Source: Demequina litoralis (GTDB lineage: Bacteria; Actinomycetota; Actinomycetes; Actinomycetales; Demequinaceae). Taken from it: a DNA stretch of 64,000 nucleotides. The translations under genes were made by a program, and so were the position numbers. The notes beneath the pieces were generated by a model that worked only from the letters and a program-made list of their open reading frames with translations, made no database searches and was not told the DNA's origin. The stretch lies in assembly GCF_030418455.1 (NCBI RefSeq), contig NZ_JAUHPW010000011.1, positions 1 to 64,000 of the forward strand, given 5' to 3'. Of the stretch, positions 8,406 through 16,562 are shown in pieces (positions within the stretch are counted from its first letter, which is position 1; each line of letters starts with the position of its first letter).

Positions 8406-8425
8406 ACCGGACAACGCTGTCCGGA
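8406..8425. promoter_or_regulatory. Operator palindrome 2: ACCGGACAACGCTGTCCGGA
   Basis: Essentially the reverse complement of the site at 8371-8390, differing at one terminal base. Paired sites 35 bp centre to centre suggest cooperative binding controlling the minus-strand flavoprotein gene. Confidence 0.72.
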
Positions 8426-8523
8426 TGAAGGGTGCGACGGCCGCGCGGGGCGCGCGCCGCAGCGATGCGAGGCGGGCTCGCGGAGACCCCGGGTCGAGCC
8501 GGTCGGGTGGGGACGCCCGCGCC

Positions 8524-9507
8524 TCAGCCCATGCGAATCACGAGCGAGCCGCCGGCGCGGCCGGCACGCAGGTCCATCAGCGCATCGTCCACCCCGTCGA
8601 AGCCGTACGTGGTGACGGCGGGCGCGAGACGCAGGTTGCGCGCGAGGGCGAGGAACTCGGCGCCATCGGCCCTGGTGTTGGCGGTGACGGAGCGCAGGTC
8701 GCGCTCGAAGAAGAGCGACCTGTCGTAATCGATCCCGGGGATCGGCGACATGTGGATCCCCGCGCTCACCACGGTGCCGCCGCGCACCGTCGCATCGAGG
8801 GCCTGCGTGAGGATCGCCCCCACCGGCGCGAACACGATGGCGGAGTCGAGCGGCTCGGGCGGGGCGGCATCCTCTCCGCCGACGAAGTCGACCTCGAGCT
8901 CGCGAGCGAGCGCCTGATTGCGCTCGCCGCGCGTGATCGCGACCACGGTCGCGCCTGCCGCCTTGGCGAGCTGCGCGGTGATCGACGCGCTCGAGCCGAA
9001 GCCGTAGATCCCGAGCACCCCGCCCGGCGGGAGGTTGGCGCGGCGCAGCGCACGGTACCCGATGATGCCGGCGCACAGCAGCGGCGCGAGGCCGAGCGCC
9101 TCCTCGTCGCGCGGCAGCGGGTACGCGTACGCCTCGGGCACCGTGAGGAGCTCCGCATAGCCGCCGTCGTGGTCCCAGCCGGTGAACGTCGCCTCGGGGC
9201 AGAGGTTCTCGCGGCCGGACCGGCACCAGCGGCACGTCCCGCAGGTCCGGTGGAGCCACGCGACGCCGACCCGGTCGCCCTCGTCGATCGACCGCACCGC
9301 CTCGCCCGCGCCGACGACCGTCCCCACCACCTGGTGGCCGGGGATCACGGCGGGACGATGCACGGGCAGGTCGCCGTCGATGACGTGCAGGTCGGTGCGG
9401 CACACACCGCACGCCTCGACGCGCACGAGCAGCTCGTCGGCGGCGGGCACCGGGTCGGGCACGGACTCGCGTCGCAGCGCGCCGTCGCGGACCTTCCAGG
9501 CGTCCAT
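8524..9507 (-). CDS. Zinc-dependent alcohol dehydrogenase (MDR superfamily)
   Basis: A 327 aa medium-chain dehydrogenase. Visible features are the catalytic-zinc region CGVCRTDLHVIDGDLP with GHQVVG, the four structural-zinc cysteines (CGTCRWCRSGRENLC), and a nucleotide-binding motif GIYGFGSSASITAQLAKAAG at about residue 160. This matches the propanol-preferring or aldehyde-reductase-like zinc ADHs. ATG at 9507 is favoured by GGGGGAGG a few bases upstream; the longer in-frame extension is implausible. It is transcribed toward the KstD-like gene, but the double operator in the 174-base gap argues for separate control of the latter. Confidence 0.85.
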   Translation of the reverse strand: MDAWKVRDGALRRESVPDPVPAADELLVRVEACGVCRTDLHVIDGDLPVHRPAVIPGHQVVGTVVGAGEAVRSIDEGDRVGVAWLHRTCGTCRWCRSGRENLCPEATFTGWDHDGGYAELLTVPEAYAYPLPRDEEALGLAPLLCAGIIGYRALRRANLPPGGVLGIYGFGSSASITAQLAKAAGATVVAITRGERNQALARELEVDFVGGEDAAPPEPLDSAIVFAPVGAILTQALDATVRGGTVVSAGIHMSPIPGIDYDRSLFFERDLRSVTANTRADGAEFLALARNLRLAPAVTTYGFDGVDDALMDLRAGRAGGSLVIRMG

Positions 9508-9628
9508 CGGCACCTCCCCCACCAGTGAAGCACCGCGCCGAGGACGCCGCCCGGGCACCCGGAGGCACCCGCACGCACCAGGCGGGACGCTCCCCGGCGT
9601 CGCGCCCGCCACGGATTGCGCGCCCATC

Positions 9629-9643
9629 TACATCGTTGTACAG
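9629..9643 (+). promoter_or_regulatory. Operator-like site TACATCGTTGTACAG upstream of GH43 gene 1
   Basis: A CG-centred near-palindrome 65 bases before the GTG start. The same sequence with one change (TACAACGTTGTACAG) occurs at 12186, before the second GH43 gene. The leaders that follow both sites also share CTCTGTCCAACGA and ACAGGAG. TACAGT may double as a -10 element. A LacI-family regulator is the likely binder (inference). Confidence 0.6.
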
Positions 9644-9707
9644 TCGCGTCGGCGAGGTCACCGACGTCCTCGCAGCAGTCTCTGTCCAACGATGAACAGG
9701 AGATGAT

Positions 9708-12080
9708 GTGGCCCTCAGCCGCAGCACACGCCTCACCTTCGGGGCGATAGCCGCCACCGCCGCCCTCACCGGCGCGGCCGCCGCGACACCCGCGTGGGGC
9801 GACCAGCCCGCCACGCCGCCCGTACCGACCTTCGACGAGGTCACCGTCCACGACCCGTCGATCGTGACGTCGGGCGACGAGGTCTGGATCTTCGGATCGC
9901 ACGGCGCGTCGGCGTACACGACCGACCTCATGCACTGGACCCAGAACTCGATCGACCTGAGCCAGGACGCGGACAACCCGCTGTTCGAGGACATCTACGC
10001 GGAGCTCGAGGAGACCTTCGCGTGGGCGCAGACCAGCACCCTGTGGGCCTCCGACGTGATCCAGCTCGCGGACGGCCGCTACTACCTGTACTACAACGCC
10101 TGCAAGGGCGACTCCCCGCGGTCGGCGCTCGGCGTCGCGGTCGCCGACGACGTCGACGGCCCGTACGAGGACCTCGGGATCCTGCTCAAGTCCGGCATGT
10201 GGGACGAGGAGTCCGAGAACCCCGGCGAGATCTACGACGCCACCGTGCATCCCAACGCCGTCGACCCCGACGCGTTCTTCGACGCCGAGGGCGACCTGTG
10301 GATGGTCTACGGCTCGTACTCCGGCGGCATCTTCATCCTGCAGATGGACCCCGAGACCGGCCTCCCGCTGCCCGACCAGGGCTACGGCACGCACCTCGTC
10401 GGCGGCAACCACGCCCGCATCGAGGCGCCGACCATCCGCTACGACGAGGAGACCGGCTACTACTACCTCTTCCTGTCGTACGGCGGCCTCGGCGCCGACG
10501 GCGGCTACGAGGTCCGCGTCGCCCGCTCCGAGAAACCCGACGGGCCGTACCTCGACGCCAACGGGCACGACATGTCGACGGTCGCGGGCGCGCCCGGCAC
10601 CATCTTCGACGACGACTCGATCGAGCCCTACGGCGTCAAGATCATGGACGGCTACCTGTTCACGCGCGAGGTCGGCGACCCCGGCACCGGCGAGGGCACC
10701 GGGTACGTCTCCCCCGGCCACACCTCCTGGTACGACGACCCCGCCACGGGCGACTCGTACATGGTGCTGCACTCCCGCTTCCCCGGCACCGGCGAGATGC
10801 ACAACGTCCGCGTCAACAGGATGTACATGAACGCCGATGGCTGGCCCGTCGTGTCGCCCTTCCGCTACGCGGGCGAGACCGACCGCAAGATCAAGCGCGA
10901 CGAGGTCGTGGGCACCTGGCAGGTGGTCGACCTCGGCACCGAGGTCAGCGCCGCGCCGGATCTGCCGGTCGACGTCACGCTCACCACCAACGGCAAGCTC
11001 ACGGGTGGCCTCACCGGCACGTGGAAGCTCACCGGGCACGACCAGGCCGAGCTCATCACGCCCGATGCCACGTACACGGGCGTGTTCGCGCCCGTGTGGG
11101 ACGACCAGCGCGAGACCTGGACGGTGGGCCTCACGGTCCAGTCCTCGGAGGGCGTCTCGCTGTGGGGCCGGCAGGTCGACGTGCTGAGCGGCCAAGCCGC
11201 GGTGGACGCCGTCGTCGCCGACCTCACGCTCGGCGACACGTCCGCCGTGGTCGCGGACCTCGACCTGCCCACCACCGGGACCGGCGAGACCACCATCGCG
11301 TGGACCTCGTCCGACCCGGCGCACGTGTCCGCCACCGGCGACGCCACCCGGCCCGGCGTCGGGGAGGACGATGCGACGGTGACCCTGACCGCGACGATCG
11401 CCAACGGCGCTGCGGTCCAGGCCGTCCCGTTCTCGGTGGTCGTCAAGGCGCGACCCGAGCCCAGCCTCGTGGGCGCATGGTCCTTCGAGGGCACGCTCGC
11501 CGACGATGAGGCCGCCCTCGGCACGCCGTGGGTCACGGGCGACCGGGCCGACAACACCGGCGGCAGCGTCTCGTACGCGCCCGACGGCGTCGACGGCGCC
11601 GCGCTCCACCTCGACGGCACCTCCGGCGTGCGCCTCCCCGACGGGCTCGTCCAGGGCGACACGTACTCGGTGTCGATGTGGCTCCGTCCCGAGAAGCTGA
11701 CCGGGTTCACCACCGCCTTCTTCGCCGCGAGCGCGTCGAACAGGTGGCTCAGCGTGGTCCCGCAGGGCTGGAACGGCGAGACGATGCTGTGGTCCAACGA
11801 CGGCGCCGGCTGGTACGACGGCATCACGGGGCAGCTCGTCCCGGTCGGCGCGTGGACGCACGTGGCGTTCACGGTCGACGCCGGCGAGGTGGCGCTGTAC
11901 GTCGACGGCACGGATGTGGGCGCGAACCCGGCGTTCACCGATGTCCTCACCAGCCCGTCCGCCACCTTCGCGCTCGGCGTGAACTACTGGGACACCCCGT
12001 TCCAGGGCGACATCGACGAGCTCGCGGTGTGGACGTCGGCACTCTCCCCGGAGGACGTCGCCGCGCTCGCCGCCGGCTGA
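9708..12080 (+). CDS. Secreted GH43 arabinanase-type glycoside hydrolase with Ig-like and LamG domains
   Basis: A 790 aa secreted enzyme. Residues 1-31 form a Sec signal peptide. A five-bladed GH43 catalytic domain spans about 40-385, with the base Asp in VHDPS (about 48), the second Asp in VDPDAFFD (about 187) and the acid Glu in RIEAPT (about 237). A lipocalin-like GH43 C-terminal module follows (about 398-486), then an atrophied-Ig-like domain (about 490-583) and a LamG/concanavalin-like domain (about 585-788). The family includes endo-1,5-alpha-L-arabinanases; exact specificity is inferred. GTG 9708 follows AGGAG. The neighbouring lipoprotein gene is a clear paralogue of the first 486 residues. 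Confidence 0.85.
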   Translation: MALSRSTRLTFGAIAATAALTGAAAATPAWGDQPATPPVPTFDEVTVHDPSIVTSGDEVWIFGSHGASAYTTDLMHWTQNSIDLSQDADNPLFEDIYAELEETFAWAQTSTLWASDVIQLADGRYYLYYNACKGDSPRSALGVAVADDVDGPYEDLGILLKSGMWDEESENPGEIYDATVHPNAVDPDAFFDAEGDLWMVYGSYSGGIFILQMDPETGLPLPDQGYGTHLVGGNHARIEAPTIRYDEETGYYYLFLSYGGLGADGGYEVRVARSEKPDGPYLDANGHDMSTVAGAPGTIFDDDSIEPYGVKIMDGYLFTREVGDPGTGEGTGYVSPGHTSWYDDPATGDSYMVLHSRFPGTGEMHNVRVNRMYMNADGWPVVSPFRYAGETDRKIKRDEVVGTWQVVDLGTEVSAAPDLPVDVTLTTNGKLTGGLTGTWKLTGHDQAELITPDATYTGVFAPVWDDQRETWTVGLTVQSSEGVSLWGRQVDVLSGQAAVDAVVADLTLGDTSAVVADLDLPTTGTGETTIAWTSSDPAHVSATGDATRPGVGEDDATVTLTATIANGAAVQAVPFSVVVKARPEPSLVGAWSFEGTLADDEAALGTPWVTGDRADNTGGSVSYAPDGVDGAALHLDGTSGVRLPDGLVQGDTYSVSMWLRPEKLTGFTTAFFAASASNRWLSVVPQGWNGETMLWSNDGAGWYDGITGQLVPVGAWTHVAFTVDAGEVALYVDGTDVGANPAFTDVLTSPSATFALGVNYWDTPFQGDIDELAVWTSALSPEDVAALAAG

Positions 12081-12096
12081 CCCCTCCCTTCCCAGG

Positions 12097-12132
12097 AGCG
12101 GGGGCGCCCTACCTTCCCGGGGCGCCCCCGCT
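12097..12132 (+). terminator. Rho-independent-type hairpin after GH43 gene 1
   Basis: Perfect 13-base arms, AGCGGGGGCGCCC at 12097-12109 and its complement at 12120-12132, with a 10-base loop and a short TT. It begins 17 bases after the stop codon. Confidence 0.8.
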
Positions 12133-12185
12133 TCGCCGTGTCCGGGGACGATGCGCGGGCCGGGGGCGGGTTTGGAGCGCGTGTT

Positions 12186-12200
12186 TACAACGTTGTACAG
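12186..12200 (+). promoter_or_regulatory. Perfect palindrome TACAACGTTGTA upstream of GH43 gene 2
   Basis: A 12-base perfect palindrome (12186-12197) followed by CAG, 62 bases before the ATG of the lipoprotein GH43 gene. It matches the site at 9629 in sequence and in distance to the start. It is a shared operator candidate for an arabinan regulon. Confidence 0.65.
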
Positions 12201-12261
12201 TTGCGACCACGTCGGCGCCCCGCGCCGCCCGCTCTGTCCAACGACGCACAGGAGTACCCGC

Positions 12262-13725
12262 ATGAACCGCACCCGTGCCGCCGCCGCGGCGGCCACCCTC
12301 GCGACCGCCACCCTCGCGCTCAGCGCGTGCAGCGCATCGTCCGGCGGCCTGCCCGACCTGCCCGCCCCGACCTTCGACGAGGTCACCGTCCACGACCCCT
12401 CGGTGGTGACGGCGGGCGACGACGTCTGGGTCTTCGGCTCGCATGCCGCGTCCGCGCACACGACCGACCTCATGAGCTGGACGCAGAACAGCATGAGCGT
12501 CGGCGACGCGGACGCCGCGGGGCTCTTCGACGACATCCGCGCCGAGCTCGCGGAGACCTTCGCGTGGGCCCAGTCGGACACCCTGTGGGCGGCCGACGTG
12601 GTGGAGCTGCCCGACGGCCGCTACGCGATGTACTACAACGCCTGCGAGGGCAGCTCCGCGCGCTCCGCGCTGGGCCTCGCGATCGCGGACTCGGTCGAGG
12701 GCCCGTACGTGAACCAGCAGATCCTCCTCCGGTCCGGGATGTGGGACGAGGAGTCCGAGAACGCCGGCGAGGTCTACGACGCGACGGTCCACCCCAACAC
12801 CGTCGACCCGGACGCCTTCTACGACGAGGACGGCGACCTGTGGATGGTCTACGGCTCGTACTCGGGCGGCATCTTCATCCTCGAGATGGACGAGGAGACG
12901 GGTCTCCCCGTCGAGGGTCAGGGCTACGGCGAGCACCTGGTCGGGGGCAACCACTCGCGCATCGAGGCGCCGTCCATCCGCTACGACGAGGAGACCGGCT
13001 ACTACTACCTGTTCCTGTCGTTCGGCGGGCTGGACGCCTCCGGCGGCTACGAGGTGCGCGTCGCGCGCTCGGAGAGCCCCGACGGGCCGTACGTGGACGC
13101 CGAGGGCAACGCCATGGCGGACGTGGCCGGCGCGCCCGGCACCGTCTTCGACGACGCGTCGATCGAGCCGTACGGCGTCAAGCTCGTGGGCGGCTTCGAG
13201 TGGGCGGACGGCCCCGGCATGGGCGGCGATCAGGGCTACGTCTCCCCCGGCCACAACAGCTGGTACGACGACCCCGAGACGGGCGAGTCCTTCCTGGTCT
13301 TCCACTCGCGCTTCGCGAGCACCGGCGAGATCCACGAGGTGCGCGTGCACCAGATGTACATGAACGCCGAAGGCTGGCCGGTCCTCGCGCCCGCCCGCTA
13401 CGCCGGGGAGGGCCTCGCCGCGGTCTCGGCCGACGACGCGGCCGGCACGTACCAGGTGGTGCTGTTCGACAAGGTGATCTCGCCGTTCGTGCCGACCTCG
13501 GTCGCGGCGACGCTCGAGGCCGACGGCACCGTCTCCGGCGGCCTCGAGGGCACGTGGGAGCTGGGGGACGATGCGGCGGTCACCGTGACCACCGCCGCCG
13601 CCACCTTCTCCGGCGTGGTCGCGCCGGTGTGGAACCCGACCGCGGCCGCGTGGACCTGGGGCCTCACGGTGGTGTCCGAGGGCGGCGTCCCGCTCTGGGG
13701 ACGGCAGGACGGGGCCGGCGCCTAG
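12262..13725 (+). CDS. GH43 arabinanase-type lipoprotein
   Basis: A 487 aa surface lipoprotein. The signal peptide ends in a lipobox LSAC with the lipidated Cys at residue 23. The GH43 catalytic domain follows (VHDPS about 46, VDPDAF, RIEAPS), with the same lipocalin-like C-terminal module as the upstream paralogue but without the Ig and LamG domains. ATG at 12262 is supported by AGGAG; the longer frame upstream overlaps the operator. A membrane-anchored partner for the freely secreted enzyme suggests staged cleavage of arabinan at the cell surface (inference). The signal peptide region contains one GGACGATGCG copy (12333-12342, minus strand). Confidence 0.85.
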   Translation: MNRTRAAAAAATLATATLALSACSASSGGLPDLPAPTFDEVTVHDPSVVTAGDDVWVFGSHAASAHTTDLMSWTQNSMSVGDADAAGLFDDIRAELAETFAWAQSDTLWAADVVELPDGRYAMYYNACEGSSARSALGLAIADSVEGPYVNQQILLRSGMWDEESENAGEVYDATVHPNTVDPDAFYDEDGDLWMVYGSYSGGIFILEMDEETGLPVEGQGYGEHLVGGNHSRIEAPSIRYDEETGYYYLFLSFGGLDASGGYEVRVARSESPDGPYVDAEGNAMADVAGAPGTVFDDASIEPYGVKLVGGFEWADGPGMGGDQGYVSPGHNSWYDDPETGESFLVFHSRFASTGEIHEVRVHQMYMNAEGWPVLAPARYAGEGLAAVSADDAAGTYQVVLFDKVISPFVPTSVAATLEADGTVSGGLEGTWELGDDAAVTVTTAAATFSGVVAPVWNPTAAAWTWGLTVVSEGGVPLWGRQDGAGA

Positions 13726-13735
13726 GCTGGTCGGC

Positions 13736-14584
13736 GTGACGGACCCCGCCCCCGCATCGTCCCGCCGCGCGATCTTCCTCGACGTCGACGGCACCTACGC
13801 CCACCACGGCCGCGTGCCGGAGGCGCACGCGGAGGCCGTGCGCGCCGCCCGCCGCGCCGGACACCTCGTGCTGCTGTGCACCGGGCGCCCGGTGTCGCTG
13901 CTCCCCGAGCACATCACCGCGGCCGGCTTCGACGGCTTCATCGCGGGCGCGGGCGCGTACGCGATCCTCGGCGACGAGGTGCTGCTCGACACCCGCTTCC
14001 CCGCCGCCCTCGCCGCCCGTGCCATCGAGGCGCTCGACGCGCACGGCGCGCTGTACTTCCTCGAGGCGCCGGACGCGACCCACGCGCGCCCCGCGACGAT
14101 CGAGGCGATGTCCGCCTTCCTGCCGCGCCGGAGCGTCCACTCCGACGCCGAGGAGCGCGGGCGTCGCGACGTGACGTCCGCGCTGCGTCCGAGCGAGGAG
14201 CTCGCGGGGGTCGAGTTCGGCAAGATCACGAGCGTCCACGCCGAGGTGCCGCTGCCGGAGATCGCCGCGCTCGTCGGTCCCGACGTCGCGGTGATCCCGA
14301 GCTCGATCCCCGACCTCGGGCCGGGCGCCGGCGAGATGTTCCTCGCGGACGTGCACAAGGCCGTCGGCATCGCCGCGGTGGTCGAGCGGCTGGGGCTCGA
14401 GCGCGCGCAGGTGGTGGCGTTCGGCGACGGCCCGAACGACCTCGAGATGCTCGAGTATGCGGGTGTCGCGGTCGCGATCGAGGGCTCGGACCCGGAGCTG
14501 CTGGACCTCGCCGACCACGTGGCCGGACCGCCCGACCGGGAGGGCCTCGCCGCGGCGTTCGCGGAGCTCGGCCTGCTGGGCTGA
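13736..14584 (+). CDS. HAD-superfamily hydrolase (Cof type)
   Basis: A 282 aa protein with the HAD motif I IFLDVDGTYAHHG at about residues 13-25, motif II in LLCTGRP, a lysine in GEMFLADVHKAVGI, and motif IV in VVAFGDGPNDLEML. This order, with a cap domain inserted after motif II, marks the Cof/type IIB phosphatases. They dephosphorylate sugar phosphates, nucleotides or cofactors. The start is a GTG 10 bases after the GH43 stop, so cotranscription is possible. It ends 2 bases before the convergent hydrolase gene. Confidence 0.85.
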   Translation: MTDPAPASSRRAIFLDVDGTYAHHGRVPEAHAEAVRAARRAGHLVLLCTGRPVSLLPEHITAAGFDGFIAGAGAYAILGDEVLLDTRFPAALAARAIEALDAHGALYFLEAPDATHARPATIEAMSAFLPRRSVHSDAEERGRRDVTSALRPSEELAGVEFGKITSVHAEVPLPEIAALVGPDVAVIPSSIPDLGPGAGEMFLADVHKAVGIAAVVERLGLERAQVVAFGDGPNDLEMLEYAGVAVAIEGSDPELLDLADHVAGPPDREGLAAAFAELGLLG

Positions 14585-14586
14585 GC

Positions 14587-15453
14587 TCAGCCCTCGGCGT
14601 GCCGGGCCTCCCGGATCCAGCGCGCGACGTCCTCGGGCGCGTCGCACATGGGGAAGTGGTTGCCGCGCGGGACCACCTCCTGACGCGCGCGCGGGAAGCG
14701 GTCGCGCCAGCGGCGCTGGAAGCCGAAGTAGTCGTTGCGTGCGCCGAAGACCGTGGTGAGCGGACGGTCCGCGAGCGCGTCGAGCGCGCGGTCGGCGGCG
14801 GCTGGCACGTCGGTCCGAAGGCCGTCACGGAAGTAGTCGTGGGTCGCGCGGGACGCGTCGGCATCCATGAGCCGCAAGAACGCGGCGCGCGTGGCCGGAT
14901 CCCATCGCCGGCCGGCGCCGAGCCCGGTCGCGGTGGCGCGCGGCAGCCACCTGGACGCGCCGTCGAGCGCGCGCATCGGCGCGGATCCCATCGCGGCGAG
15001 GCCGATGCGGAGCAGGGCCGAGTCCGGCGCCCAGCCGAACGTGTTGACCGCGACGAGGGCGTCCACGCGATCGACCCGCTCCCCCGCCGCCGCGAGGGCG
15101 GCCGGCCCGCCGAGGTCGTGGAACACGAGCGTGAGATCGTTCAGGCCGAGCCCGTCGATCACGTCGCCGACGGCGCGCGCCGCGCCCGCGAGCCCGGGCG
15201 GCCCGCCCGACGAGGCCCCGGTGAGGCCGTTGCCGGGGGCGTCGAGCGTCACGCAGCGGTGGTCCGTCGACAGCAGCGCGATGACGTCGCGCCACACCAG
15301 GCTGGTCATGCCGGCATGGACGAGCAGCACGGTCGGGCCCTGGCCGACGTCGGTGACCGCGATCCGTCCGGTCGGGGTGGCGAGGGAGGCGACGGGCCAC
15401 GGCCAGGCGCCCCCGCGCAGGTGCTCGGGTCGGATGTCTGTGGTCGGGGACAT
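14587..15453 (-). CDS. Alpha/beta-hydrolase with Asp nucleophile (dehalogenase/epoxide-hydrolase-like)
   Basis: A 288 aa alpha/beta-hydrolase. The nucleophile elbow reads LVFHDLGGP, placing Asp rather than Ser at the catalytic position. That is the signature of haloalkane dehalogenases and epoxide hydrolases. An oxyanion segment VLLVHAGMTSL lies earlier, and the catalytic His is in RGNHFP near the C-terminus. ATG 15453 is supported by GGAGGG upstream. It lies 14 bases downstream of a TetR gene, and the pair probably forms an operon autorepressed through the palindrome at 16119-16133. Confidence 0.82.
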   Translation of the reverse strand: MSPTTDIRPEHLRGGAWPWPVASLATPTGRIAVTDVGQGPTVLLVHAGMTSLVWRDVIALLSTDHRCVTLDAPGNGLTGASSGGPPGLAGAARAVGDVIDGLGLNDLTLVFHDLGGPAALAAAGERVDRVDALVAVNTFGWAPDSALLRIGLAAMGSAPMRALDGASRWLPRATATGLGAGRRWDPATRAAFLRLMDADASRATHDYFRDGLRTDVPAAADRALDALADRPLTTVFGARNDYFGFQRRWRDRFPRARQEVVPRGNHFPMCDAPEDVARWIREARHAEG

Positions 15454-15467
15454 GGTGCCCTCCGTGA

Positions 15468-16106
15468 TTACGGCCGACGTGCGTGGGGCGTCGCGGCGGG
15501 CGCGCCGACGCCGCCCGCCGCGAAGGAGACGAGCCGGCGCACCTGCTCGTCGAGGGTGTCCGCGCCGAGGAGCGCGGGCCCGTCGAGGTCCGGCGCCTCG
15601 GCGAAGAGGCCCTGCACCACGGCGACGACGAGCCCGAGGCGCAGGCGCAGCTCCGCCGGGGGCACCTCGGGAAGGCACCCCGCCAACCGCGCGAGGAAGG
15701 CCTCCGCGACCGGATGGAACTGCGCCGCCATCAGCGCGGCGACCTCGGGCGTGGGGCGGGCGTAGGCCTCGCCGAGGAAGCGCGTGAGCGAGGCGCGCCC
15801 GTCGCGGCGCAGGCGGTCGATGAGCTCGAGGTCGGGTCGCAGGAAGGCCTCGAGCACCGCCGCCGGGCCGGCCGCCTCGTCGAGGCCGTCGAGCAGCGCG
15901 AGCCGTCGCGCGTTGAGCGGCGCGACGTGACGGTCGAGCATCGCCCGCATGAGGCCGTCGCGCCCACCGAAGTGGTAGTGGATCGCCGCGACGTTGACGC
16001 CCGCCTCGCGCGTGATGGATCGCAGCGACAGCGCGTCGGTGCCCCCGCTCGCGGCAAGGCGTTCGGTCGCGTCGAGGATGCTCTCGCGAGTGCTGGACGA
16101 TGTCAT
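15468..16106 (-). CDS. TetR-family transcriptional regulator
   Basis: A 212 aa regulator. The N-terminal HTH is typical: ILDATERLAASGGTDALSLR, then ITREAGVNVAAIHYHFGGRD (residues about 9-50). The C-terminal ligand domain is divergent. A palindrome TCAAAC-ACC-GTTTGA lies 12 bases upstream of its ATG, the usual position for autorepression. The downstream hydrolase gene is the likely co-regulated target. Confidence 0.9.
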   Translation of the reverse strand: MTSSSTRESILDATERLAASGGTDALSLRSITREAGVNVAAIHYHFGGRDGLMRAMLDRHVAPLNARRLALLDGLDEAAGPAAVLEAFLRPDLELIDRLRRDGRASLTRFLGEAYARPTPEVAALMAAQFHPVAEAFLARLAGCLPEVPPAELRLRLGLVVAVVQGLFAEAPDLDGPALLGADTLDEQVRRLVSFAAGGVGAPAATPHARRP

Positions 16107-16118
16107 GACGCCACCGTA

Positions 16119-16133
16119 TCAAACACCGTTTGA
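16119..16133. promoter_or_regulatory. Operator palindrome TCAAACACCGTTTGA upstream of tetR
   Basis: Six-base arms TCAAAC and GTTTGA are perfect inverted repeats around ACC. The site is directly upstream of the TetR-family gene starting at 16106, fitting autoregulation of the tetR-hydrolase operon. Confidence 0.7.
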
Positions 16134-16180
16134 AACATCGATGGGATTGCGTGTGAACGCGTGCTTACCAGGAAGGTCCC

Positions 16181-16195
16181 GCCCGCAGCGCGGGC
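16181..16195 (-). terminator. Short GC hairpin after the gntR gene
   Basis: GCCCGC and GCGGGC pair around AGC, 11 bases past the stop codon of the minus-strand regulator ending at 16206. It is short and lacks a T-tract, so it is only a weak terminator candidate. Confidence 0.35.
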
Positions 16196-16205
16196 GCGCG
16201 ACCTC

Positions 16206-16562
16206 TCAGGACTCCTCGGCGGCCGCCCTCACGAGCGCCGCGAGGGCCTCCGGGCCGAGCCCGAGCGCGCGGCCCCGGGAGGCGAGCGCCTCGGCCTCCG
16301 ATCGCAGCTCGGCAAGCGCATCGGCGCGCGACGAGACCACGGCGCCGCGCCCGCGGCGCATCTCGAGCAGCCCCTCGTCGCGCAGCAGCTGGTAGGCCTT
16401 GAGCACGGTGTGGAGGTTGACGTCGAGCGCCTCGGCGACCTCGCGCGCGGACGGCAGCCGCTCCCCCGCGCCGAGGCGGCCGACCGCGACCTCGCGCCGC
16501 ACCGAGGCTGCGATCTGGTCGTAGAGCGGCGCGGCCGAGTCGGGGTCAATCCTGAGCAGCAT
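16206..16562 (-). CDS. GntR-family regulator, YtrA subfamily
   Basis: A 118 aa protein with the winged HTH of GntR regulators: PLYDQIAASVRREVAVGRLG, then GERLPSAREVAEALDVNLHT and VLKAYQLLRDEGLLEMRRGR. The C-terminal part is only about 45 residues, which is typical of the YtrA subfamily linked to transport or membrane-protein genes. It overlaps the upstream DUF1648 gene by 17 bases, so the two are translationally coupled. It is the probable binder of the inverted repeat at 17563-17581. Confidence 0.88.
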   Translation of the reverse strand: MLLRIDPDSAAPLYDQIAASVRREVAVGRLGAGERLPSAREVAEALDVNLHTVLKAYQLLRDEGLLEMRRGRGAVVSSRADALAELRSEAEALASRGRALGLGPEALAALVRAAAEES

